Assembly: GCA_023443125.1 (NCBI GenBank)
Contig: JAEZVO010000065.1
Span: forward strand, 92,380 to 156,379
Length of the DNA stretch: 64,000 nucleotides
From: Actinomycetes bacterium
Lineage (GTDB): Bacteria > Actinomycetota > Actinomycetes > Propionibacteriales > Propionibacteriaceae
Reading direction: 5' to 3'
The position numbers were made by a program, and so were the translations under genes. The notes beneath the pieces were generated by a model. That model was not told the origin of the DNA and did no database searches. It worked only from the letters and a program-made list of their open reading frames with translations. Below, piece by piece: positions 1 to 7,572 of the stretch (within the stretch, counting starts at the first letter, position 1; each line of letters begins with the position of its first letter).

Positions 1-734
1 CATCCCTTGGTGCCCGAGATGATAAACCGGCCGGGGCCGTGGGCGTCGATGGCGCTAGTGAGCGAGCTGAGCGCGTCGCCTTCGTGGCGCAGCGAGATGC
101 TGGCCGCGGCGTCGACCCCGTTCGGGCAAAGCCGGGTGAGACAGTGCACGTCTTTGACATTGCCGAGGAAGAACTGCGCAAGCGAGACGGGGTAGACGGC
201 GAGGTCGAGGATGGAGCCTCCGCCCAGTTCCTTCGCGAAGAGGCGGTCGGCGGGGTTGAACTCGTGGCAGATGCTGAAGTCGCCTTGCACGCCGACGACG
301 TCGCCGATCCGCCCCCAGGCGACGACTTCCTTCGCCGCTTGCATGGCCGGCTGGAATCGCGTCCACAGACCCTCCATGAGGAACACGCCCCGGCTACGCG
401 CGGCCTGCACGAGTTCCTGGGCACCTGCATACGTCGCGGTCATGGCCTTCTCTACCAGCACCGCCTTCCCGCGCTCGATCGCGGCGAGTGCAATGTCCAA
501 GTGCTGCGGGTGCGGCGTGGCGATGTAGACCACGTCGATGTCTTCGTCGTCGAGCAAGCTGCGGTACGAACCGTACGCTTTTTGTAGGCCGAACTCCCGG
601 GCCCACTCGTCGGCGCGCTGCTGCGTGCGCGAGGCGACAGCCGTGAGTTCGGCTCCCGCCACCTCGCGGAAGTCCTTCGCCACGGCCCGTGTGATGCGGC
701 CGGTACCAATGATTCCCCAGCGAATCGTATCCAT
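1..734 (-). CDS. Gfo/Idh/MocA-family oxidoreductase, 3' end outside window
   Basis: About 244 N-terminal residues are visible and the C-terminus lies beyond base 1. The protein starts MDTIRWGIIGTGRIT, a Rossmann nucleotide-binding GxGxxT motif. It continues with the family pattern of a dinucleotide fold (VVYIATPHPQH, then VLVEKAMT, equivalent to the usual EKP strand) and enters the C-terminal substrate domain (GGGSILDLAVYP). Known members are NAD(P)-dependent sugar or inositol dehydrogenases and related enzymes; the substrate cannot be read here. The ATG at 734 agrees with the family start. A palindromic repeat (775-850) lies directly upstream. Two other members of this family are encoded in the window. 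Confidence 0.85.
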   Translation of the reverse strand, partial: MDTIRWGIIGTGRITRAVAKDFREVAGAELTAVASRTQQRADEWAREFGLQKAYGSYRSLLDDEDIDVVYIATPHPQHLDIALAAIERGKAVLVEKAMTATYAGAQELVQAARSRGVFLMEGLWTRFQPAMQAAKEVVAWGRIGDVVGVQGDFSICHEFNPADRLFAKELGGGSILDLAVYPVSLAQFFLGNVKDVHCLTRLCPNGVDAAASISLRHEGDALSSLTSAIDAHGPGRFIISGTKG

Positions 735-774
735 GCCCCCAGCCTAGTCGGGGCGCTCGCACGGCGGGCCCGGA

Positions 775-850
775 TGACCGTTATCCTCCACGCCTGCGGA
801 AAATCGCGGAAAAGCAGGGGCCATCGGCGTCTCGTGGAGGATAACGGTCA
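775..850. repeat. 76-bp palindromic intergenic repeat, copy 1
   Basis: Perfect 18-bp inverted arms, TGACCGTTATCCTCCACG at 775-792 and its complement at 833-850, enclose a 40-base core. Read on the minus strand, the core matches copies 2 (2064-2138) and 3 (63492-63567), including CCCCTGCTTTTCCGCG. It sits between the start of the oxidoreductase gene and the stop of the GNAT gene. There is no room for a protein. Confidence 0.85.
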
Positions 851-859
851 ACTTTCCGG

Positions 860-1933
860 CTAGCCCTCCCCCGAAAGCCGCTTCTCGAACCCACCTCGTC
901 GCAAGATTTCACGGAACCCGAGCTGCTCATTCACACGCAGCATGTGGCGATTCTCCTCGGCATTCCACGTGAGAATGCTGCATGCTTCGATGTCCTCAGC
1001 GGGCAACTGCACCAGGTTGGCCGCCTTGACCAGCAGCCCGAGACGTCGGCCCCGATGCGCGGGCAACACGATGGTGTTCCACTGCTCCCACAACGCCACC
1101 GGGTTGTGCCGCGGCTGGGCAAGCTCGCTCACCCCGACGATCTCCCCCGTCGGGCGATGACGAACCACGGTGCAGTAATAGTTGAACTCGACGAGCACCT
1201 GCCGGTCGCGTTCCCGAACCCGCTCGGCTGTCCACGTCGTCTCCGCCGTGGTCATGTCACCAGACGGTGAGTCCACGCTCATCCGCTGCAACAGCACCGC
1301 CACCTCCTCCTGCAGCTCGTCGGGCGTCGTCCCTTTCCAGGAAATGAGTTCATACTCGTCGCCCGCCGCCGCCTCGGCCTCACGCAGCGCGTCCCTCGGA
1401 TCGACTAGCGGGCTCGCAGCGTCGTACCGGCTGATGCGCTCCACCTGGCCGAGCTTGAATCCATCCCGAAGCGCCAGCCGCACACCCGGATGGTCGGCGG
1501 GCAGCTCCCCAACACCGTGCCTCGGGCTCACCATTTCCCCTCGTGGGACCGGGGTTGCAATCCAGCTTTCGAGGCGAGCCAAGCCGAGGGATGCAGCCTG
1601 CTCACCGACGACGTCGAGCAGCGCCGAGCCGATCCCTCGGCCTCGATGCTCCGGTGAGACGAAGACGAGCACGTCGCCCGCGTCGGGTGCATCGACGGTG
1701 TTGACGGTGAGGTTCGCATATCCGACGGCGCAGCCGTCGATCTCGGCAAGCCAGCGGTGGCGCTGGTGTTCGGTGTCGAGGCGTGCGGCGGCGAGTTCTG
1801 ATTCGGGGTCGCCATCCCACTGCGGTCCGCCAATGATTTCGCGGTTGTACGCGTCGAATAGGCGTGTACGGGCCTGGTAGTCGGGGTCGAGATGCGTGGC
1901 GGGGATGGGGTTGATTGAGCGAATAATGAGCAT
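860..1933 (-). CDS. Tandem GNAT-fold acetyltransferase
   Basis: 357 aa with two GNAT domains. The first (about 1-165) has the acetyl-CoA motif region VSPEHRGRGIGSALL. The second (about 190-350) has a weaker version, VLPAHRGRRLGLLVK. Tandem GNATs of this size are common in actinomycetes and include mycothiol synthase, but nothing here identifies the substrate, and many such proteins have unknown targets. The ATG at 1933 follows AAGGAA at suitable spacing. The gene stands alone, divergent from lysC, with palindromic repeat copies on both sides. Confidence 0.8.
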   Translation of the reverse strand: MLIIRSINPIPATHLDPDYQARTRLFDAYNREIIGGPQWDGDPESELAAARLDTEHQRHRWLAEIDGCAVGYANLTVNTVDAPDAGDVLVFVSPEHRGRGIGSALLDVVGEQAASLGLARLESWIATPVPRGEMVSPRHGVGELPADHPGVRLALRDGFKLGQVERISRYDAASPLVDPRDALREAEAAAGDEYELISWKGTTPDELQEEVAVLLQRMSVDSPSGDMTTAETTWTAERVRERDRQVLVEFNYYCTVVRHRPTGEIVGVSELAQPRHNPVALWEQWNTIVLPAHRGRRLGLLVKAANLVQLPAEDIEACSILTWNAEENRHMLRVNEQLGFREILRRGGFEKRLSGEG

Positions 1934-2063
1934 GAAAATTCCTTGAATGTTGGGTTTGGTGGGTCGCTGGCTTCGCCCGAGCGGTGCTCGAGGGCGAGGC
2001 GATGCATGCTCACTTGCGCATGCGTTGATAGTGGCATGCCGCTGCGGGGGGCGTCAACAAAAC

Positions 2064-2138
2064 TGACCGTTATCCTCCACGAGAAGCCTCCAACCCCCGC
2101 TTTTCCGCGATTTCTTCACGCGTGGAGGATTTCGGTCA
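2064..2138. repeat. 76-bp palindromic intergenic repeat, copy 2
   Basis: The left arm TGACCGTTATCCTCCACG is identical to copy 1. The right arm differs by two bases (ATTTCGGTCA instead of ATAACGGTCA). The core contains CCCCCGCTTTTCCGCG and reads on the plus strand. It lies in the 291-base divergent spacer between the GNAT gene and lysC, so it could sit in or near the lysC leader. Confidence 0.85.
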
Positions 2139-2224
2139 CCCGGGGGATCTCCGACGATGAAACACCGCCGCAACTTCCGCGCGAGGCCCACTAGGCTTGG
2201 GCTGGCCAAGAGGAAGGAGCCCGG

Positions 2225-3496
2225 ATGGGACGCATCGTCCAGAAGTTCGGCGGCAGTTCGGTGGCCGACGCCGAATCCATCAAGCGCGTCGCTCGTCGCA
2301 TCGCCCGCACCTGTGGGGAAGGCAACGAGGTGGTCGTGGTGATTTCTGCGATGGGCGACACCACCGACGACCTCATGGACCTCGCACTCCAGGTCTCCCC
2401 CAACCCACGCTCGCGCGAGCTCGACATGCTCATCACCACCGGCGAGCGACAGTCTGCCGCGCTGTTGGCGATGGCGCTGTGGGACATCGGCGTCGAGGCC
2501 ACCAGCTACACCGGCTCACAGGCCGGCGTACTCACCACCCCGGTGCACGGCAACGCACGCATCATCGATGTCACCCCCGGCCGTATCGAAAAGGCCCTCG
2601 ACGAGGGGAAGGTGGCGATCGTCGCTGGCTTCCAGGGCGTGTCGCAGACCACGAAGGACGTCACGACGCTCGGGCGCGGCGCATCCGACACCACCGCCGT
2701 CGCGCTCGCCGCGTCGCTGGACGCCGACCTCTGCGAGATCTACTCCGACGTCGACGGCATCTACACCGCCGACCCGCGCATCGTCCCGTCGGCGAGGCAC
2801 ATCAGCAAGATTGGTTACGAGGACATGATGGAGATGGCCGCCTCCGGCGCCAAGATCCTCCACCTGCGCTGCGTTGAGTACGCCCGCCGCGAGGATGTGC
2901 GTGTGCATGTGCGCTCATCGTTCACTGACAAGCCCGGCACCTGGGTGGTCCCCCAGGAAGAACTGGAAGGAACCGACATGGAAGAAGCCATCATCACCGG
3001 CATCGCGCACGACCGCGACGAGGCCAAGATCACCGTCGTCGGCGTCCCCGACCGACCGGGCAATGCGGCCACTATCTTCCAGGCTGTCGCGGATGCCGAC
3101 ATCAACATCGACATGGTGGTGCAGAACATCTCCGACTTGAGCGTCGAGCGCACCGATATCACCTTCACGCTGCCCTCCACCGAGGGCCGCAAGGGCGTCG
3201 ACGCGCTGGAGCGCATCAAAGAAGAGGTGGGCTTCGACCGCATCCGCTACGACGACCAAGTCGGCAAGGTGTCCGTCGTGGGCGTCGGCATGCGCTCTCA
3301 CCCTGGCGTGACCGCCACCTTCTTCAAGGCCCTCGCAGCCGCCGAGGTCAACCTCCAGATGATTTCCACGTCGGAGATCCGCATCTCGGTGATCGTAAGC
3401 GCCGACGAGGTGAACAAGGCCGTGCAGGCCGCCCACACTGCGTTCGGGCTCGATGCCGAGGACGTCGCGACGGTCTACGCCGGCACCGGCCGCTAA
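2225..3496 (+). CDS. lysC: Aspartate kinase, alpha subunit/full length
   Basis: 423 aa, the usual length for an actinobacterial aspartokinase. It phosphorylates aspartate, the first step to lysine, threonine, methionine and diaminopimelate. The kinase domain (about 1-245) begins [15 protein letters not shown], the KFGGTS signature, and has the [10 protein letters not shown] and [13 protein letters not shown] motifs. Two ACT domains follow (about 265-420), which normally bind Lys/Thr for feedback inhibition. GGAAGGAG lies just before the ATG. The gene for aspartate-semialdehyde dehydrogenase, often next to lysC in actinomycetes, is not adjacent: a terminator and a convergent operon follow. Confidence 0.96.
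   Translation: MGRIVQKFGGSSVADAESIKRVARRIARTCGEGNEVVVVISAMGDTTDDLMDLALQVSPNPRSRELDMLITTGERQSAALLAMALWDIGVEATSYTGSQAGVLTTPVHGNARIIDVTPGRIEKALDEGKVAIVAGFQGVSQTTKDVTTLGRGASDTTAVALAASLDADLCEIYSDVDGIYTADPRIVPSARHISKIGYEDMMEMAASGAKILHLRCVEYARREDVRVHVRSSFTDKPGTWVVPQEELEGTDMEEAIITGIAHDRDEAKITVVGVPDRPGNAATIFQAVADADINIDMVVQNISDLSVERTDITFTLPSTEGRKGVDALERIKEEVGFDRIRYDDQVGKVSVVGVGMRSHPGVTATFFKALAAAEVNLQMISTSEIRISVIVSADEVNKAVQAAHTAFGLDAEDVATVYAGTGR
2978..3496 (+). CDS. lysC: Aspartate kinase beta subunit from an internal in-frame start
   Basis: Codon 252 of lysC is an ATG preceded by GGAAGGA at translation-initiation spacing. Starting here gives a 172-aa protein, [17 protein letters not shown]..., consisting only of the two ACT regulatory domains. 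In Corynebacterium glutamicum and Bacillus, aspartokinase is an alpha2beta2 enzyme whose beta subunit is made from just such an internal start, and the corynebacterial beta subunit begins with a very similar peptide. Actual use of this start here is inferred. Confidence 0.7.
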   Translation: MEEAIITGIAHDRDEAKITVVGVPDRPGNAATIFQAVADADINIDMVVQNISDLSVERTDITFTLPSTEGRKGVDALERIKEEVGFDRIRYDDQVGKVSVVGVGMRSHPGVTATFFKALAAAEVNLQMISTSEIRISVIVSADEVNKAVQAAHTAFGLDAEDVATVYAGTGR

Positions 3497-3505
3497 CCGA
3501 CGCCA

Positions 3506-3543
3506 CCCTACGCCGCCGCGCCCTCCAGCCCGGCGGCGTAGGG
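3506..3543. terminator. Bidirectional hairpin between lysC and the TerD-gene operon
   Basis: CCCTACGCCGCCG (3506-3518) pairs perfectly with CGGCGGCGTAGGG (3531-3543) around a 12-base loop. It lies 10 bases after the lysC stop and one base outside the stop of the convergent TerD gene, as expected for a shared terminator. There is no strong T-tract. Confidence 0.7.
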
Positions 3544-3544
3544 C

Positions 3545-4132
3545 TCAGCCCGGGCGGTAACCGTGGTCGCGCGCGAACGCGCTCGGCCCGCCTGGGTACG
3601 CCTCGCCGAGCGCCTCGACGACCCATCCCCCATGGGCGCGCTCAATCTTCCATAGCTCCATGCACCGCTCATGGGCGTACACCGTCGCCGGCGGCGAGAA
3701 CACGAACGGCGTGTGCGCTGTGGCGAGGTCCATCACGCGGGTTCTGACCGTGCCGGCGTCCCCCAGCGGCTGGCCGCGCATCACCGCGGTGAGCGCGATC
3801 TTCACCGCCACGATGCTCTCGTCAAGCCGGTCCAGGTCGACGAGCACCTGCGCCCTGTCGATGCCAGCCTCTTCACCGGGCATCTTCCACGTGACGAACG
3901 CCGAACGCTCCGGCGCCCAACGGTTGCGGCGATACACGAAACACTGCTGCGACGGGATCTGCCCGTAGTCGTCGACGAGCACGGCGCACATGTCGATGTC
4001 GAAGTCAACGTCGTCCCAGGTAGCCCCGAACATGATGCGCCTCAGCGGCTGCCCGTCAAACCCGACGCAGGGCTCGGCTGGCTGCCCCACGCGCAACACT
4101 TTCGGGCGGTTGCTCGGCTTACTGGCCTGCAT
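3545..4132 (-). CDS. TerD-domain protein, last gene of the tubulin-like/GTPase operon
   Basis: 195 aa. The segment WDDVDFDIDMCAVLVDD (about 39-55) matches the TerD core, where acidic residues bind calcium. The tail WVVEALGEAYPGG..ARDHGY matches the typical TerD ending. TerD proteins belong to tellurite/stress-response and predicted phage-defence networks, and their biochemical role is still uncertain. The ATG at 4132 follows AGGAGG by about 7 bases and overlaps the upstream GTPase gene by 14 bases, so the two are probably translationally coupled. I expect a regulatory or adaptor subunit of the neighbouring machine (inference). Confidence 0.8.
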   Translation of the reverse strand: MQASKPSNRPKVLRVGQPAEPCVGFDGQPLRRIMFGATWDDVDFDIDMCAVLVDDYGQIPSQQCFVYRRNRWAPERSAFVTWKMPGEEAGIDRAQVLVDLDRLDESIVAVKIALTAVMRGQPLGDAGTVRTRVMDLATAHTPFVFSPPATVYAHERCMELWKIERAHGGWVVEALGEAYPGGPSAFARDHGYRPG

Positions 4133-5102
4133 AGAGCGACCTCCTCTTCTTCGCTATGGCCGCCTGCAGCACGTCGAGCACTCTAAACGGGATGATGCCG
4201 CCGCTGCCGACGGATTGCGCGTCGGGTTCTGAACCCAACGCAGACACGGCGAAGAGTCGGTAGGGCAGGTCGGCCTGTGCCGCCGCCGAGATCACCATGC
4301 CGGCGCCGAGCTTGTCAAGCAGTCCGAGCAGCTCCTCGTGCAGCAGGGCGCCGTCGAGTTCCGCGTCGTGGCCGGAGACCATCGACGGGTCGCGCTGCAT
4401 CGCGGAGCCGGGACGGTTGAAGATGGACTGCCACGGGGCCGCCCGTAGCGTGCGCAGCCGCTGCAGCACGTCGAACTTTGACAGCACCACGGCGAGCACC
4501 TGCTCCGGGCCGCCCTGCACGCGCTGGGCGGCGCGCGCCTGCAGCACCTGGCGCAGCACCATGATGTCGTTGCCGGAATGGCTCGGCACAGTGACCACGC
4601 CGTCGAGCACCGCGGAGACACCGGGCACCTTGAGCGGGTCGATCAGGGTGACGATGAAGTCGGAGAATCCGAGGTAGCGGAAGCGCTCATCCGACGGGCT
4701 CAGTCGCTCGAAGTCTTCGCCTGCGGCGTCCATCACAGACAGGCAGAACTCGGTGCCCCCGTCGGTGAATTTCCACAACATGGGCGACAGCGGCTCCTGC
4801 TCGGCGGGCGGCGTGGCGCCCAGCAGGTTGCGCTGTTGCAGCAACGGCACGCGGTACTTTTCGTGGAAGCGCGCGTGCGTGTCGCCGAGCGGGGTGAGGA
4901 ATGAGCCCTTGTCAGCGAGGAAATACTCGAACTGATCCATCATTACACCGATCAGCACAGACTTGCCGACGGTGCGGGCGCCCGTGATTGCCATCGACAG
5001 CTGGACGGCGTCGAACCAGGCGGCGGGCACATCGAATCCGCACACGCACTTACCCGGTCCCTGCATCGGCTGGAAGCAGCGAGGACACTGCTGGAGATTC
5101 AT
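4119..5102 (-). CDS. Zinc-ribbon TRAFAC-like GTPase (double-GTPase/DO-GTPase type)
   Basis: 327 aa. A short N-terminal zinc ribbon (CPRC at 6-9, CVC at 19-21) precedes a GTPase domain with P-loop GARTVGKS (41-48), Switch-II DAAGED (125-130) and a G4-like SKFD (208-211) in place of NKxD. This architecture resembles the DO-GTPase families predicted to centre bacterial conflict systems. The start is ATG 5102, with GAGGAG upstream and an ATGA overlap with the preceding gene; longer upstream reading would run through that gene's frame. It directly follows the GAP1-like and vWA-like genes, a recurrent association for this GTPase group. The exact family is recalled, not searched. Confidence 0.75.
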   Translation of the reverse strand: MNLQQCPRCFQPMQGPGKCVCGFDVPAAWFDAVQLSMAITGARTVGKSVLIGVMMDQFEYFLADKGSFLTPLGDTHARFHEKYRVPLLQQRNLLGATPPAEQEPLSPMLWKFTDGGTEFCLSVMDAAGEDFERLSPSDERFRYLGFSDFIVTLIDPLKVPGVSAVLDGVVTVPSHSGNDIMVLRQVLQARAAQRVQGGPEQVLAVVLSKFDVLQRLRTLRAAPWQSIFNRPGSAMQRDPSMVSGHDAELDGALLHEELLGLLDKLGAGMVISAAAQADLPYRLFAVSALGSEPDAQSVGSGGIIPFRVLDVLQAAIAKKRRSLYAGQ

Positions 5103-6082
5103 GCCTGGCTCCTCGGAAACATTGCGTCGGCCAGGGCCGGCCCGGCATCGCCCACCCCCGCCAGCGAGGCCAGCGAGACAACGCGGGGGAACCCGTCGAA
5201 CGCATCCAGCTCCTCTTCCCAGAACTGGGTGGGGCGGTCTTCCGCCCGCGCGCCGTACTTGGATCTGCCCAATGCCACGACGATGCACTCGCGCTCCGCG
5301 ACGGCGTCGCGCACTTCGCGATAGTCGACGAACACCCCGTCGCAGATGATGAGCAGCGGGGCATCGTCGGGCAGCCCCGTGCACGCCGCTTCCACCGCTT
5401 CGCCCAGGTTCGGCCAGGGGGCGGGTGCGTGGTTCAGCGCCTGTTCCCACACGATGGCGTCGTGATCGAGGGTCGCGGTGAGGTCGCGGGGCGGCTGCGT
5501 GGCCATCCACCACGCCGAAGGCGCGCCGCCATAGGCCGTGGCGGCGGTGCCGAGCACGAGTTCCACGAACTGGCGGTATGCATCCTCGTCGGCGGTGTGC
5601 TGCGTCATGGCCGACCCGTCCAGCACGCAGGCCCACTTCGTCGCGCGCCCGGTGCGTTGCGAATGGTGCGCGTGGAAGGCCTGGTTGCCGCGCTGCATCC
5701 ACGCCAGCTCCGTCGCAGCGGTCTGCCCGACGAGGTCGGCGATGCGCCCGTCAGCGATCTCCACCAGCGAGATCGCCGTGCGGCCTCCGGCATCGACGGG
5801 TGGACGCACCACCTCGTCGCCCGACCCGGAGGCGGCCTTCACCGTCACACCGATGCGAGTGCCCTCGATGAACGCGCGGCCCTCGGTGGGGCGGGCGATC
5901 ACGATCACGGATTGGCCGGGGAGCACCACCACCTGCGACGGCGTGGCGCGAAAGGCGGGTTCGACGGGGTGACCGAGGGCGTCGACGAGGGCGAGTTCCA
6001 CCCCGCGCTGCGTCGTGAGCTGCAGCTCGAGCGCACCGTCGGGGCACGCAACCGGGCCGCCGGTGAGCTGGATCATTGCCAT
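5099..6082 (-). CDS. Degenerate vWA-like domain protein of the operon
   Basis: 327 aa, with no signal peptide or membrane segment. The N-terminal third (about 1-85) is beta-rich. The rest looks like a von Willebrand A fold: strand ATKWACVLDGSAM, with D155-G156-S157 where a metal site would have DxSxS, later the strand LLIICDGVF, and a cap helix. The metal site is incomplete, so metal binding is doubtful. ATG 6082 has GGGAGA upstream and overlaps the preceding gene by 10 bases. It is likely a cytosolic partner of the downstream GTPase. The fold call is from visible pattern only. Confidence 0.6.
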   Translation of the reverse strand: MAMIQLTGGPVACPDGALELQLTTQRGVELALVDALGHPVEPAFRATPSQVVVLPGQSVIVIARPTEGRAFIEGTRIGVTVKAASGSGDEVVRPPVDAGGRTAISLVEIADGRIADLVGQTAATELAWMQRGNQAFHAHHSQRTGRATKWACVLDGSAMTQHTADEDAYRQFVELVLGTAATAYGGAPSAWWMATQPPRDLTATLDHDAIVWEQALNHAPAPWPNLGEAVEAACTGLPDDAPLLIICDGVFVDYREVRDAVAERECIVVALGRSKYGARAEDRPTQFWEEELDAFDGFPRVVSLASLAGVGDAGPALADAMFPRSQA

Positions 6083-7572
6083 GGTGATTCTCCCAACCAC
6101 TGCTCGAGGGCCTCGTCGGGGCCGTAGCGTTCCTGACTGCGCCGGGCGACACGTCGCACGAGCTCCGGCGCGAGGTCGTGCTGCGTGCGCACAGCGTCGA
6201 CGATGTGCTCCGGGCGAGGCGCCACCCACGACGCGACGGCGGCGACGGCCCACATGCGTCGGCGATCCTCGGGCGACGTGTGCCCCGCTCGAGTGATCCA
6301 CTCGCCCTCGACGCAGTCGAGCGAACCGAAGTGGCTCACCGCCTGTAGTGCTTCATCAATCAAGTGGGGCTCGGGCGCACCGACCCCCTGCGGCTCGGGC
6401 GCCGGTGCCATCACGCGCTCCGGAGTATTCGACGCCTCCGGCGGCTTCGCCCCGCCCGCTTCGTCGTAGGGAGACCCTACCGACGGGCCCTCGACGCTGC
6501 CGTAAATGTCGCTCTGCGTCGGGGCGTCGTCGGCGAATTCCTCCCCGACGCTCGCCGCGAGGTTGCGCAGCTCCGGCCACGCCCTCACCCGCTCACCGAC
6601 GCTACCCACTAGCTCGCGAATGACGTCGTCCTGCCCGAGCAACAACGCCCCAGGCCGGCTGAGCCACGCCACCTTCAGCGCTTGCAGTGACGTGAAGGAG
6701 TCGCCCTGCGCTTCCTTCCACAACCGGTCCACGAGCGCGTCGCGGTGCTCGAACACGCTGGCCGCGACGTCGTCGGGAGCCATCAGAAGATCTGCGACGA
6801 TCTGCCCCCACGCTTCGTGCTCCGCGGGCTGGCCCGTGGCGTCGACGACGCCGTCGAGCATGCGCTCCGGCACGGCGGTGTCGGGGGCGACGACCGCGAT
6901 GAACAGGCCCTTCGGGGCAAGCCTCGTCAGCGAGTCGCGGTCTTCGCCGATGTAGATGCTCCACTCGCGCCCCCAGGCGCTGTCGAGCATCCACAGCATT
7001 GCCGAGACCCAGTGCACGCCGGCCCGCACGTCGCTGGTTTTCACGATGAGCGGCTGCCTGGTGAGCAGTTTCGCCACCCCCACCGAAACCACCCAGCGGG
7101 CGAGCTGCAGCTGCTCGGGGTTGCCGCGCAGGAAGCCCGCGACGGTCGGCCACCCGGAAGGCGGCGTCAACTGCTCGGGCAGCGTGGCGTCGCGCACCTG
7201 CCTTGGCCCCCACGGCAGCACCCAGCCGTCGGCGTCGAACCAGTCGGTGACCCTGAGCGACGTCGAGCGTTCTACCCACGCGCAGTGTGAGACGACGTTG
7301 CCAGGGCGCTTGGTGTGGTCAACCCCGGCCTCCGCGCTCATGCACACCGCGAACCCGTCGCCGGAGGGCTCGGCTCTGAACCGACGAGGCCTCGTCGCCA
7401 GCTGATCCGCCGTCGGGAACTGCGGCATCGTCGTGGGCATCTGCACGCTGGCGAGCTTCTGCAGCTCGGCGACGCGCTCTGCGCTCATCCCTGGCGTCAC
7501 GCGCAGTACGCCCCAGCCGCCTTGCGTGCGCCCGGCGATATCGTCGCCGGAGCCGTAGAGGAGTTGCTCCAT
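6073..7572 (-). CDS. GTPase-associated protein 1 (GAP1)-like protein
   Basis: 499 aa, soluble. The N-terminus, MEQLLYGS..., followed by a Gly-rich turn and VLRVTPGMS, fits the GAP1 N-terminal domain (type 2), which in other genomes sits beside TRAFAC/DO-GTPases. A helical middle region follows (about 200-330), then an acidic, low-complexity linker and a helical C-terminus. The TGATG junction with the upstream gene and a GAGGA about 9 bases before support ATG 7572. Its job is unknown; by association it is a GTPase cofactor, effector or scaffold. No catalytic motif is seen. Assignment rests on the first 60 residues and the context. Confidence 0.65.
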   Translation of the reverse strand: MEQLLYGSGDDIAGRTQGGWGVLRVTPGMSAERVAELQKLASVQMPTTMPQFPTADQLATRPRRFRAEPSGDGFAVCMSAEAGVDHTKRPGNVVSHCAWVERSTSLRVTDWFDADGWVLPWGPRQVRDATLPEQLTPPSGWPTVAGFLRGNPEQLQLARWVVSVGVAKLLTRQPLIVKTSDVRAGVHWVSAMLWMLDSAWGREWSIYIGEDRDSLTRLAPKGLFIAVVAPDTAVPERMLDGVVDATGQPAEHEAWGQIVADLLMAPDDVAASVFEHRDALVDRLWKEAQGDSFTSLQALKVAWLSRPGALLLGQDDVIRELVGSVGERVRAWPELRNLAASVGEEFADDAPTQSDIYGSVEGPSVGSPYDEAGGAKPPEASNTPERVMAPAPEPQGVGAPEPHLIDEALQAVSHFGSLDCVEGEWITRAGHTSPEDRRRMWAVAAVASWVAPRPEHIVDAVRTQHDLAPELVRRVARRSQERYGPDEALEQWLGESPWQ

